64,000 nucleotides of DNA from Chitinophaga filiformis (lineage in GTDB: Bacteria; Bacteroidota; Bacteroidia; Chitinophagales; Chitinophagaceae): contig NZ_JAKIRP010000002.1 of the NCBI RefSeq assembly GCF_021646545.1, positions 682,001 through 746,000 of the forward strand, written 5' to 3'. A program made the translations under genes and the position numbers. Below, in pieces: positions 36,286 to 43,924 of this stretch (position 1 is the first letter of the stretch; the number at the start of each line of letters is the position of its first letter). The notes beneath the pieces were generated by a model. The model ran no database searches, was not told the DNA's origin, and was given only the letters and a program-made list of their open reading frames with translations.

Positions 36286-36293
36286 CAAAGTTA
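36286..36293 (-). promoter_or_regulatory. promoter -7 box of the ATPase operon
   Basis: The minus strand reads TAACTTTG, an exact TAnnTTTG match about 63 bp upstream of ATG 36223. A TTTG lies further up, at a longer than usual spacing. Confidence 0.4.
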
Positions 36294-36453
36294 ATGAAAA
36301 TTGGCTATTATCTTTTTAAGCAAATGTTTGTAATCATTTACCAGAATAAGTTACAAATTTCCTGACAGCCGGGGAAAAGCAGGGGGACTTGTTTATGAAA
36401 ACGTATAGAGGGAAGGTATAAGACAAATGAGAATTATGAGGGTTTGTCCCGGA

Positions 36454-36744
36454 CTAATTATTTTCCAGGTAATCTTTAATAGCAGAATGATATACTGTAC
36501 TGCCAGGTCTTACTTTATAAGCAACCTTCTTTGCGGGATCGCTAATGATGCTTTTAGCATATGCCACCGCATGCATAAATCTATCCTTATACGCGAGCTG
36601 TAATGCTGAAGGAACAACATTGCTCATATCAGGATATTTACTGATAAACGTCTTGTCTCCGCGTTTTTTCAATACGAAGTCTTTACCTAATTTTCCACGG
36701 CTTGTCTTTAAGCCGTTCCATAAATGATTGTTTGTTCTTGCCAT
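36454..36744 (-). CDS. hypothetical protein, divergent paralogue of the 37135 gene
   Basis: A 96-residue, basic soluble protein: MARTNNHLWNGLKTSRGKLG, KKRGDKTFISKYPDMS, then QLAYKDRFMHAVAYAKSIIS and DPAKKVAYKVRPGST. The same layout recurs in the first 95 residues of the divergent gene at 37135 (RRGKTVV, Q-x6-KFEDATAYANEVMNDPVK, KGQTAHNAAFQDA). The family is seen in Bacteroidota but its function is unknown to me; DNA or RNA binding is possible given its charge. The 88-bp palindrome lies upstream. Confidence 0.65.
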   Translation of the reverse strand: MARTNNHLWNGLKTSRGKLGKDFVLKKRGDKTFISKYPDMSNVVPSALQLAYKDRFMHAVAYAKSIISDPAKKVAYKVRPGSTVYHSAIKDYLENN

Positions 36745-36840
36745 AGTTTTTTTATTTAAAATTACGGCTTTTTTCGTTGCGGGTTTTACGCATTTTTAAC
36801 TTGAAAGAACATCGAATTGATCTCGATTTAAACAGGATTT

Positions 36841-36928
36841 AACAATGGTTCTCCTATGGCTAACTTACGTTCATCCTACGTTCCGGAACGTAGGATGAAC
36901 GTAAGTTAGCCATAGGAGAACCATTGTT
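36841..36928. repeat. perfect 88-bp palindrome
   Basis: The left arm 36841-36884 and the right arm 36885-36928 are exact reverse complements over 44 bases with no loop, centred on TTCCGGAA. The arm contains two ACGTTC motifs, so four occur around the centre. It sits between two divergent paralogous genes. A role as an operator, bidirectional terminator or mobile-element end is possible. Confidence 0.9.
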
Positions 36929-37001
36929 TGTACGGCATTATATCCTCATTAAAAGGAGAGAAGTACGAGGCTATGTCTGATCTGCAAAGGTGTGTTTTTC
37001 G

Positions 37002-37009
37002 TATATTTG
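37002..37009 (+). promoter_or_regulatory. promoter -7 box of the 37135 gene
   Basis: TATATTTG, an exact TAnnTTTG match. It gives a leader of about 120 nt before ATG 37135. Confidence 0.5.
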
Positions 37010-37134
37010 TAAGGATATAAATGATGCGGATAATAGCGAAAAAATTGACCCAGGTTAATTCCCGTCAGTAAGGTTTGTTACAATACACAGTTACTATTCC
37101 ATCTTTCATTATTAACCTTTAAATACTTTCAAAA

Positions 37135-37695
37135 ATGGCTTATGTAAAAGAAAACATATTCATGGACGGAGTGTCTGGATCCATCAGCCAAATGACGCTT
37201 CGTGTAAGAAGAGGGAAAACAGTTGTAACCGCAAAATGCGGACCTGTCGTGACGCCGCCGACAAATCAGCAGTTGGTTGCCCGCGAAAAATTTGAAGACG
37301 CTACGGCATATGCGAATGAAGTTATGAATGATCCTGTAAAAAGGCTGATGTATACAGCTGTTGCAAAGAAGGGACAAACTGCCCATAACGCTGCCTTTCA
37401 GGATGCTGCTAAAGCTCCTAAGGTCATACTTATTGATACGGAAACGTATAGAGGAAATGAGGGCGATATCATTACTATTGCTGTCAGGGATATTGTTCGT
37501 GTAGCATCCGTAAAGGTACATATCCTCTCAGCAGCAGGAACTGAACTTGAACAGGGATACGCTGCTCCGGATAAGGGGATTGCTTACTGGCATTATACGG
37601 CAGCTGCTGCCAATGAAATATTACGGGGTACGCATATACTGATTACGGCGACAGATCTGCCGGGGAATGTGACCGAGGCGGAAAAAGTATTGTAG
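37135..37695 (+). CDS. hypothetical protein, N-domain shared with the 36454 gene plus an Ig-like tail
   Basis: A 186-residue protein. Residues 1-95 match the layout of the divergent neighbour at 36454 (see that entry). Residues about 100-186 look like a small beta-sandwich: PKVILIDTETYRGNEGDIIT, IAVRDIVRVASVKVHILSA, GTHILITATDLPGNVTEA. There is no signal peptide. I do not recognise a named family. It has its own -7 box about 130 bp upstream, and a RidA-like gene follows 139 bp later behind a separate box. Confidence 0.65.
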   Translation: MAYVKENIFMDGVSGSISQMTLRVRRGKTVVTAKCGPVVTPPTNQQLVAREKFEDATAYANEVMNDPVKRLMYTAVAKKGQTAHNAAFQDAAKAPKVILIDTETYRGNEGDIITIAVRDIVRVASVKVHILSAAGTELEQGYAAPDKGIAYWHYTAAAANEILRGTHILITATDLPGNVTEAEKVL

Positions 37696-37759
37696 ACATA
37701 TGGACAAAACATCCATCCGGAAGCGTCAAAATGCCATTTTACCGGTTCCTGCATCATGC

Positions 37760-37767
37760 TACTTTTG
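37760..37767 (+). promoter_or_regulatory. promoter -7 box of the RidA-like gene
   Basis: TACTTTTG, an exact TAnnTTTG match about 68 bp before ATG 37835. Confidence 0.35.
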
Positions 37768-37834
37768 TGATGTCCCTACAAGGCTTGTGATATCGACAGC
37801 CTTGTATTAATTTCAAACCTAAATTGTCCAACAC

Positions 37835-38347
37835 ATGAAAGCATTGATGTTATTTTTATCCCTGTTAATGAGTTCCGCAGTATTTGCGCAAACGCCAGAG
37901 CAAAAACTGGCAGAGTTGAAGATCACACTGCCGGAAGTACCGCCTGCCATTGGTAGTTATGTGGATGTCCGGAGGGTGGGTAATCTGCTTTATTTATCCG
38001 GTAAAGGCCCCCGTAATGCCAACGGTGAATATATCATTGGTAAATTAGGACAGGAGCTTAGTGTGCAACAAGGTTATGATGCTGCGAAGTTAACCGCCAT
38101 CAATCAACTGGCAGTGCTGAAAAAGGAGTTGGGTAGTCTGAATAAGGTGAAGCAGATAGTAAAGGTGAATGGCTATGTGAACTGTACTGCCGTGTTTTCC
38201 GATCAGCCTAAAGTGATCAATGGCTTTTCTGATCTGTTGATACAAGTGTTGGGAGAAAAAGGCAGGCATGCACGTACTGCGTTGGGAACGAATGCCCTAC
38301 CGCTGAACATGGCTGTAGAGGTGGAGATGATAGTGGAAGTGGAGTAG
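37835..38347 (+). CDS. exported RidA/YjgF-family protein
   Basis: A 170-residue protein with a signal peptide (MKALMLFLSLLMSSAVFAQ) ahead of a complete RidA-like domain: VRRVGNLLYLSGKGP, then VKVNGYVNCTAVFSDQPKVI and GRHARTALGTNALPLNMAVE. RidA proteins are trimeric and hydrolyse reactive imines. This member lies on the branch with the RTALGTNALP segment. An exported RidA in Bacteroidota is not rare. The substrate is unknown. Confidence 0.85.
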   Translation: MKALMLFLSLLMSSAVFAQTPEQKLAELKITLPEVPPAIGSYVDVRRVGNLLYLSGKGPRNANGEYIIGKLGQELSVQQGYDAAKLTAINQLAVLKKELGSLNKVKQIVKVNGYVNCTAVFSDQPKVINGFSDLLIQVLGEKGRHARTALGTNALPLNMAVEVEMIVEVE

Positions 38348-38430
38348 TGGTTTGGGCAGAGGAGACGGAAATTTTCAGCTTTTAGCATTATCTTTCGCCC
38401 ATTATAATCATCTCCCTATACAAGTTTATT

Positions 38431-39273
38431 ATGCGTTTAATCGTACTGTTATTGATTGTCATGTCATTAAGTCAATGTACACCCAGGAAGGAGGTAATGA
38501 CGGAGAAAGAGTTTGCCGAAGTGTATATCGAAGCACTTAGAAAGAAGTATCCTACCGTATCCTTCACGTTGCAGGAAGATTTAAGCATCACTTGTAAAAA
38601 GGATAGCCAGGACATCAAACATCATATCGACAACGCCTATTTTGCATACAAGGGAGAACCAGACTCCCTGAACAGTATTCTCAAAAAGTATCTCGCAGCA
38701 TCAGAGTCAGTTTATGCTGCCAGCAAGGGGGTGTCAACTAACAATATTATACCCGTCATAAAGTCTGCCAGATATCTGGATGAAGTAAATGCCTTAAATA
38801 AAAATGAGGGTAGATCAATCGAATTAGTGACAGAGAAATACAATGATCAGTTGATCATTGTTTATGCTGAAGATTTAAAGCACAGCTTTAAATATATCTT
38901 CAGTAAAGAACTTGAAGGTCTTCATATTTCAAAAGATAGTTTACGTAGTTTAGCTATGCAGAACTTTGGAAAAATAATTCCAGACATTAGTAAAGAGTGG
39001 GGAGGAATTTATGTGGTTACTGCGGGGGGAAGCTATGAGGCTAGCCTTATTTTACAATCGGAGTTATGGACAAGAGAAAACTTTCCTGTCGAAGGCGATT
39101 GGGTCGTTGGTATCCCGAGCCGTGATGTGCTCCTGATAACAGGAAGTAATAATAAAGAAGGAGTGGAAAAAATTAGAGAGTTGACTGCAGAACTATTTAA
39201 GACCGGTAATTACCTGGTTTCGGAAGACCTGTTCAAGTGGAATGGGAAGAAGTTTGAGCTATACGTGAATTGA
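38431..39273 (+). CDS. DUF1444-like lipoprotein
   Basis: A 280-residue protein with lipoprotein signal MRLIVLLLIVMSLSQC. The C-terminal half has the DUF1444/YtpQ pattern VEGDWVVGIPSRDVLLITGS, and the N-terminal part reads FAEVYIEALRKKYPTVSFTL. DUF1444 proteins are normally cytoplasmic and of unknown function; a lipoprotein version would be placed in the envelope. It is probably a single gene, with the DUF4375 gene 41 bp downstream on the same strand. Confidence 0.72.
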   Translation: MRLIVLLLIVMSLSQCTPRKEVMTEKEFAEVYIEALRKKYPTVSFTLQEDLSITCKKDSQDIKHHIDNAYFAYKGEPDSLNSILKKYLAASESVYAASKGVSTNNIIPVIKSARYLDEVNALNKNEGRSIELVTEKYNDQLIIVYAEDLKHSFKYIFSKELEGLHISKDSLRSLAMQNFGKIIPDISKEWGGIYVVTAGGSYEASLILQSELWTRENFPVEGDWVVGIPSRDVLLITGSNNKEGVEKIRELTAELFKTGNYLVSEDLFKWNGKKFELYVN

Positions 39274-39314
39274 TATGAAACACTTTTATCCAATGCCATT
39301 GAAAGAACAACATA

Positions 39315-39944
39315 ATGACTGAGCGCGCATTTACTTTTTACAGCCTTGACGATGGCAATCAGCAGGAGCTGATTCTCGCACCAGACTATTCACAACAATG
39401 GTTTGACGAAACAAACAGGAAGTATAACTGGGAAGAATTTAATGCGTTCGATAATAAATTCTGGGAATATACATATCAGTTAAGTTATCCACTGCTGGAA
39501 AAATCCGTTAGTAAAGAGCTTAACTATCAGGAGTATTTCAGCCTGCTGAACCGCGGACAAAAAATATTCTACTGCGTGCTGATGTTTAGTGACGAAACGG
39601 ACAATGGTGGCGTGTACCAGTTCTTCTTTAACCGCCCTGAATTCAGCTTCGCAGTGCTGGAAAGTTTCAGGGAATTACAACTGGAAACACTTGCACGAGA
39701 CTATGCTGCCTGCCTGGATGAGTTGACGAATACTGCTGATAGCTATAATAAGAGAAAAGAGCGATTTAATAATGAGGGAAAGAGCTGGGAACAAAGGTGG
39801 CAAGCTTTCCGCGAAGGATATGGTGAAATGAAGGCAGCAGCTAAGATAGAAGCATACTTTTATGATGATGGCTTTAAAAAGGAATTATATAAAACAATGG
39901 TAGATTACATTGAAAGGAATATGTCATTGTTTGTGAAGCAATAA
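39315..39944 (+). CDS. DUF4375 (DMP19-like) protein
   Basis: A 209-residue soluble protein. The segment NRGQKIFYCVLMFSDETDNG then GVYQFFFNRPEFSFAVLESF matches the DMP19/DUF4375 family, whose founding member is a DNA mimic from Neisseria. Acidic residues are common (for example NEEF-type clusters). The DNA-mimic role is not proven for Bacteroidota members. It follows the DUF1444-like gene at a 41-bp gap and may share its transcript. Confidence 0.75.
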   Translation: MTERAFTFYSLDDGNQQELILAPDYSQQWFDETNRKYNWEEFNAFDNKFWEYTYQLSYPLLEKSVSKELNYQEYFSLLNRGQKIFYCVLMFSDETDNGGVYQFFFNRPEFSFAVLESFRELQLETLARDYAACLDELTNTADSYNKRKERFNNEGKSWEQRWQAFREGYGEMKAAAKIEAYFYDDGFKKELYKTMVDYIERNMSLFVKQ

Positions 39945-40000
39945 GCAGGGCTTTATGAGTACAGTGCTGTGTACAAAGCAACTTACCGGATAAATTAAGT

Positions 40001-40008
40001 TAAATTTG
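40001..40008 (+). promoter_or_regulatory. promoter -7 box of the GH64 gene
   Basis: TAAATTTG, an exact TAnnTTTG match about 32 bp before ATG 40040. Confidence 0.5.
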
Positions 40009-40039
40009 TATAACACTGTTAATATAAAACCCATAATCT

Positions 40040-42223
40040 ATGAAAACCAGATCTTTCTTTTCCCTCGTCGGGATGTTATGTCTCCGCATCACCCTCCTGC
40101 TGACATTAACATTTGCAACTGCAGACGCAGTGCAGGCTCAGGCCACAGTACCCTTCACATTACAAAACAACTCATCGTATGCCGATGGGAACATCTATGT
40201 CGCCGTTGTCGGAATTATCAACGGCAATCATGTATGGATCAATCCAAAAAACGGTGCCGTCAACCTGATGAGCGTGTCCAACAACACAGTACCCGGACCG
40301 GTCATCAACGGTAATATGGGACCGGGAAACAACGGATTATACGCTAATTGCTTTGCGAAGCTTAGCGAGATCCCTAACAAGATCATAAACATTCCCGGCA
40401 TTGAAGGATGCCGCATGCTCATCTCCTTCAATTCACAGCTGTATCTCTACTTCTTTGGTGCTTCCGGCGCACCAAGCGGTTATGCAGCACCTAATCTGGC
40501 CAATCCGACAGATCCTAACCAGGGGATCCGGTATGAGACAATCGAATTGACCAACGCCTCCAATGGTCTTTGGGTAAACACTACCCGTGTTGACGGGTAT
40601 CAATACCCGATGGGCCTTGAAGCCTGGGGCAATGGCGGCTTCTATCAAAAAGTAGGCGAGCTGATGACACATCAGCAGATCCTTGCACAATGGCAGGCTA
40701 CGGCACCGGCTGATTTTGCGGGTTGCTATGATGCCACCAATGGCATTATCAAGTTCCCGTCAAAAACAACTGCCTTCCAGCCCGGAGGCGCACAGGGAAA
40801 TTATTTCGGTTCCTATGTTGACGCCATCTGGTCTAAGTACAGCAATGGCAACCTCGTCTTCAATGCAGGTGATGCCGGTACCTGGAGCGGCCGTGTATCG
40901 GGAGGTGTATTCACCTTTACAAGAACTTCCGACGGACAGGTAGGTACGATTGCCCGTAAACCTACCAACATTGAAGTGATGGAAGGTAGTGGTGTAATGG
41001 CTTCCGGCGGTGAATTTGACAAGGTTGTGCAGGCACAGATCTGCGCTGCGATCAATCGTCATGCTATTAACCTGAACCTCGCCACCGGCGCTACGCAGGA
41101 CTTTGCTACTGCATCAGGTTATTATCAGACTGCACCTTACAACTGGTATTGCAAGTTCTGGCACCGTACTGACATCAGCCTGAACAGCCTGACTTACGCG
41201 TTCTGCTATGATGATGTGTTCAATCATTCATCAACCGTCAACGCACCTTCACCACAGCGTGTAACTGTTGCTATCGGCGGTTATGCCGGCCAGACGCCGA
41301 GCGGCCCGGTTATTACCTACAAGGATTGTAATTACGGAGGTACTGCAGTTGGCCTCAATCCCGGATCGTATACGCTTAGCCAGCTGAATGCACTGGGTAT
41401 CCAGAATGATGAAGTTTCTTCTATCAAGGTAACTTCAGGATATAAAGTGACGCTTTACCAGAATGACAACTTCAGCGGTTCAACACTGGTGCTGACAGGA
41501 AACGATGAATGCCTGGTGGACAATAGTTGGAACGATGTGGCAACGTCTATAAAAGTAGAATCCAATACTACGTCCACTTCAACAGTTATCCAGGCGGAGA
41601 GCTATAACTACATGGCCGGCGTTGATGTTGAAGCAACAACAGATGCAGGCGGCGGACAGAATGTAGGATGGATAGATGCCGGCGACTGGATGTCATACGC
41701 TGTGAATATTCCGGTAACAGGTACCTACCGGATAAGCTATCGCGTAGCCAGTCCTAATGCCAATACTTCCCTGCGACTGGAAAAAGACGCGGGTACTACG
41801 CAACTGGGTTCCGTAGTAATTCCCAATACCGGCGGCTGGCAGAACTGGGCCGATGTTTCACATACCGTATCATTGCCTGCCGGAAGCTACGATATCGGTA
41901 TTGCTACAGCAACCGGAGGATTTAACCTGAATTACCTGACCATCACCAATGTTTCTTCAGCCAGGGTAGCGATGCAGCAACAGCCTGCAGCAGCGCAGAC
42001 CACGCTTACATTGTCGCCTAACCCGGTAATAGACCAGCTCTCCATCCGCAGTAATGACAAAGTGAGCACACTCCGTATCTACGATATCAGCGGACGAGAA
42101 GTGATGAGGGTGAAGAATCCCGGCAGCACCATCAGTGTTTCATCGCTGAGCGCCGGCGTGCATATAGTTGTGATAGATCGTAAAGATGGCAGTCAGAAGC
42201 AGGTGAAGATATTGAAGCAGTAG
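40040..42223 (+). CDS. secreted GH64 beta-1,3-glucanase with crystallin, CBM6 and T9SS domains
   Basis: A 727-residue protein, modular by eye: signal peptide to about residue 34; residues about 36-415 a GH64 laminaripentaose-type beta-1,3-glucanase with FTLQNNSSYADGNIYVAVVG, WGNGGFYQKVGELM and NPTDPNQGIRYETIEL; residues about 430-512 a beta/gamma-crystallin-like module (ITYKDCNYGGTAVGL, VTLYQNDNFSGST); residues about 520-640 a CBM6 (VIQAESYNYMAGVDVE, WIDAGDWMSYAVNI); and 655-727 a type A T9SS sorting domain (TLSPNPVIDQLSIRS, YDISGREVMRV). It should cut fungal or yeast beta-1,3-glucan outside the cell. A promoter box and a strong terminator flank it. Confidence 0.88.
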   Translation: MKTRSFFSLVGMLCLRITLLLTLTFATADAVQAQATVPFTLQNNSSYADGNIYVAVVGIINGNHVWINPKNGAVNLMSVSNNTVPGPVINGNMGPGNNGLYANCFAKLSEIPNKIINIPGIEGCRMLISFNSQLYLYFFGASGAPSGYAAPNLANPTDPNQGIRYETIELTNASNGLWVNTTRVDGYQYPMGLEAWGNGGFYQKVGELMTHQQILAQWQATAPADFAGCYDATNGIIKFPSKTTAFQPGGAQGNYFGSYVDAIWSKYSNGNLVFNAGDAGTWSGRVSGGVFTFTRTSDGQVGTIARKPTNIEVMEGSGVMASGGEFDKVVQAQICAAINRHAINLNLATGATQDFATASGYYQTAPYNWYCKFWHRTDISLNSLTYAFCYDDVFNHSSTVNAPSPQRVTVAIGGYAGQTPSGPVITYKDCNYGGTAVGLNPGSYTLSQLNALGIQNDEVSSIKVTSGYKVTLYQNDNFSGSTLVLTGNDECLVDNSWNDVATSIKVESNTTSTSTVIQAESYNYMAGVDVEATTDAGGGQNVGWIDAGDWMSYAVNIPVTGTYRISYRVASPNANTSLRLEKDAGTTQLGSVVIPNTGGWQNWADVSHTVSLPAGSYDIGIATATGGFNLNYLTITNVSSARVAMQQQPAAAQTTLTLSPNPVIDQLSIRSNDKVSTLRIYDISGREVMRVKNPGSTISVSSLSAGVHIVVIDRKDGSQKQVKILKQ

Positions 42224-42247
42224 TGTAAGTAAGACTTCTGTATTAAG

Positions 42248-42297
42248 GAAAATACCCTGTGTCTGCATTTAAGAGTGGATACAGGGTATTTTCTTTT
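42248..42297 (+). terminator. intrinsic terminator after the GH64 gene
   Basis: A perfect 13-bp stem, GAAAATACCCTGT (42248-42260) against 42281-42293, with a 20-nt loop and then TTTT. Confidence 0.75.
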
Positions 42298-42482
42298 GTT
42301 AATTCTCCCATCCTGCGTCCGAAGCTATAAGAGCCTTACAAGTATGGACTGAGAAGCAACGGATTCCTAAGGCCCAGGGCGCTTTTACAATAATTTTACA
42401 AGGTTTACATTTTAATTTACAATCCTAACCCTTCAAACTGAAAGGATTAAAGTACGTTCGCTGTATCAAACTTTAATAGCAT

Positions 42483-43031
42483 ATGAAACACACAAAAATC
42501 ATGAAAAAAGTCATTTATGCACTGATCTTTTTGTTGGTTGCGGTAAGCGGACTAGTATTTGCTAATCGCGAAGTTAAAAATGAACCTTCTAAAAAGTCAT
42601 CTCCAAAACCGCTTACTGATACTGAAAAGACGGCAGCAATGAAAGAATGGGAGGCTACCCCCGCTGGTATAAAGTTCAAAAAATGGGAAGCGTCTCCGGA
42701 GGGAAAGAAAGTGTATGCCGGTGCTGCTAAAATAAGGAAGTATATTAGGGATTATACCAATATGGAGGCAGTTGTAACCTCTCTTTCTCTTCCGCCAGGC
42801 TCATTATTAGGTTTCGGAGTGATGGCCAGAATTGATGGTCACGATTATATTCTTAGGTTTGACGATGGGCCTCAGCAGTTACGCAGTCTGAAGGTTAACG
42901 ACAAGATAATTATAAAAAGCCATAACGTATCGTACGCGCCCAAGTATGCGTATCCAATAGTGTCGGGCGAATATGTGGAACGGGATGGTAAAATACTTTA
43001 TAAGCATGCCCCTCGCAAAGGTGGTTGCTAA
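42483..43031 (+). CDS. exported hypothetical protein
   Basis: A 182-residue protein with a signal peptide (MKHTKIMKKVIYALIFLLVA, ending SGLVFA); ATG 42501 is an alternative start. After it, EWEATPAGIKFKKWEASPEG contains an internal repeat of the form W-E-A-(T/S)-P-x-G. The C-terminal half is a compact beta-rich domain (VMARIDGHDYILRFDDGPQQ, LKVNDKIIIKSHNVSYAP). I recognise no family. The region just downstream is the dispersed-repeat cluster starting at 43042. Confidence 0.6.
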   Translation: MKHTKIMKKVIYALIFLLVAVSGLVFANREVKNEPSKKSSPKPLTDTEKTAAMKEWEATPAGIKFKKWEASPEGKKVYAGAAKIRKYIRDYTNMEAVVTSLSLPPGSLLGFGVMARIDGHDYILRFDDGPQQLRSLKVNDKIIIKSHNVSYAPKYAYPIVSGEYVERDGKILYKHAPRKGGC

Positions 43032-43041
43032 AGGGAGTCGG

Positions 43042-43266
43042 CTTATTTCCCGCTAAGTAGTTTCGGCTTATTTCCCGCTAAGTAGCTTCGGTTTATTTCC
43101 CGCTAAGTAGCTTCGGTTTCAGTATGGGATGTCGGTCGGCGCCTCTCTGGATGTCGATTGGGCGTTGTCAAGCGAATAGGATTTGAATGTCGATTTAACT
43201 TCGCCGGTCGTGTCGCCCGAGAGCCGAAGGCCCGACATTCCCATCTGAAACCGGTGCTACTAACGC
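43042..43266 (+). repeat. dispersed inverted-repeat element, copy B, with three tandem heads
   Basis: Three 25-bp heads at 43042-43066, 43067-43091 and 43092-43116, each (C/T)TTATTTCCCGCTAAGTAG plus a CGG tail, are followed by the element core. The core arms GGTTTCAGTATGGGATGTCGG and CCGACATTCCCATCTGAAACC-type match copies A and C. The open frame it contains (43158-43355) is an artefact. Confidence 0.8.
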
Positions 43267-43432
43267 TCTCCCTACGGAATTTAAAGGGAGGGCATGTAGG
43301 GCACCATTTCCATTTGAGGCTGAAACAATTGTTTCTTTTTTGGGTACAGATTTAAAAGAGGACGTGCCAAATATAAATGAGCCTCTTGAGAATAGCTTAA
43401 AAGCCTGCCGGTCTCCGTCAGGTATCCGAACA

Positions 43433-43472
43433 AAAAGAGCCCGTATCTTACTTTTGATACAGGCTCTTTTAT
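43433..43472 (+). terminator. orphan terminator hairpin between repeat copies B and C
   Basis: A 15-bp stem with one mismatch (43433-43447 with 43456-43470), AAAAGAGCC-CGTATC, with a T run. It is of the same type as those at 21064 and 9322, but no gene ends just upstream. It may close a small RNA or a lost gene. Confidence 0.6.
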
Positions 43473-43566
43473 TAATTCCTCTATCTGAAAGCCAATAGGG
43501 AAGGCATTTGAGGCATTGAGCTTCCTTCAGCCCTGATACGCTCTCACCTGAAATTCAATAGGGACA

Positions 43567-43732
43567 GCGAAAGTAGCACCGGTTTCAGATGGGAATGTCG
43601 GGCCTTCGGCTCTCCGGTGACACGACCGGTGCTGCCCAATTGATATTCCAAATCCCATTCGCTTGATAATGCCCAATCGTCATCCAGAGAGGCGCCGACC
43701 GACATCCCATACTGAAACCGCAGCTACTTAGC
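43567..43732 (-). repeat. dispersed inverted-repeat element, copy C
   Basis: The reverse complement of this interval matches copies A and B over both arms and most of the centre. Copies B and C face each other in inverted orientation, separated by 300 bp. The outer end runs straight into the tandem head array. Confidence 0.8.
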
Positions 43733-43900
43733 GGTAAAAGACAAGCTACTTAGCGGTAAAAGACAAGCTACTTAGCGGCAAAAGACAAGCTACTTAGCGG
43801 TAAAAGACAAGCTACTTAGCGGTAAAAAAACAAGCTACTTAGCGGTAAAAAAACAAGCTACTCGCATTATAAAAACAAGCTACTTAGCGCTAAAACACAA
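43722..43900 (-). repeat. eight-unit tandem head array of element copy C
   Basis: Units of 22-23 bp (AGCTACTTAGCGGTAAAAGACA) start at 43722, 43744, 43766, 43788, 43810, 43833, 43856 (degenerate) and 43878. Read on the other strand each contains GCTAAGTAGCT, the head motif of the dispersed element. There are no unique spacers, so it is not a CRISPR array. Confidence 0.85.
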
Positions 43901-43924
43901 ACCGCGAGATTCCACGCACAGCCT

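Noticed and set aside
43158..43355. 65-residue reading on the plus strand
   Set aside because: It is the same repeat-derived reading in copy B.
43722..43900. possible CRISPR array
   Set aside because: The units are contiguous 22-23 bp tandem repeats with no unique spacers, and no cas gene is near.
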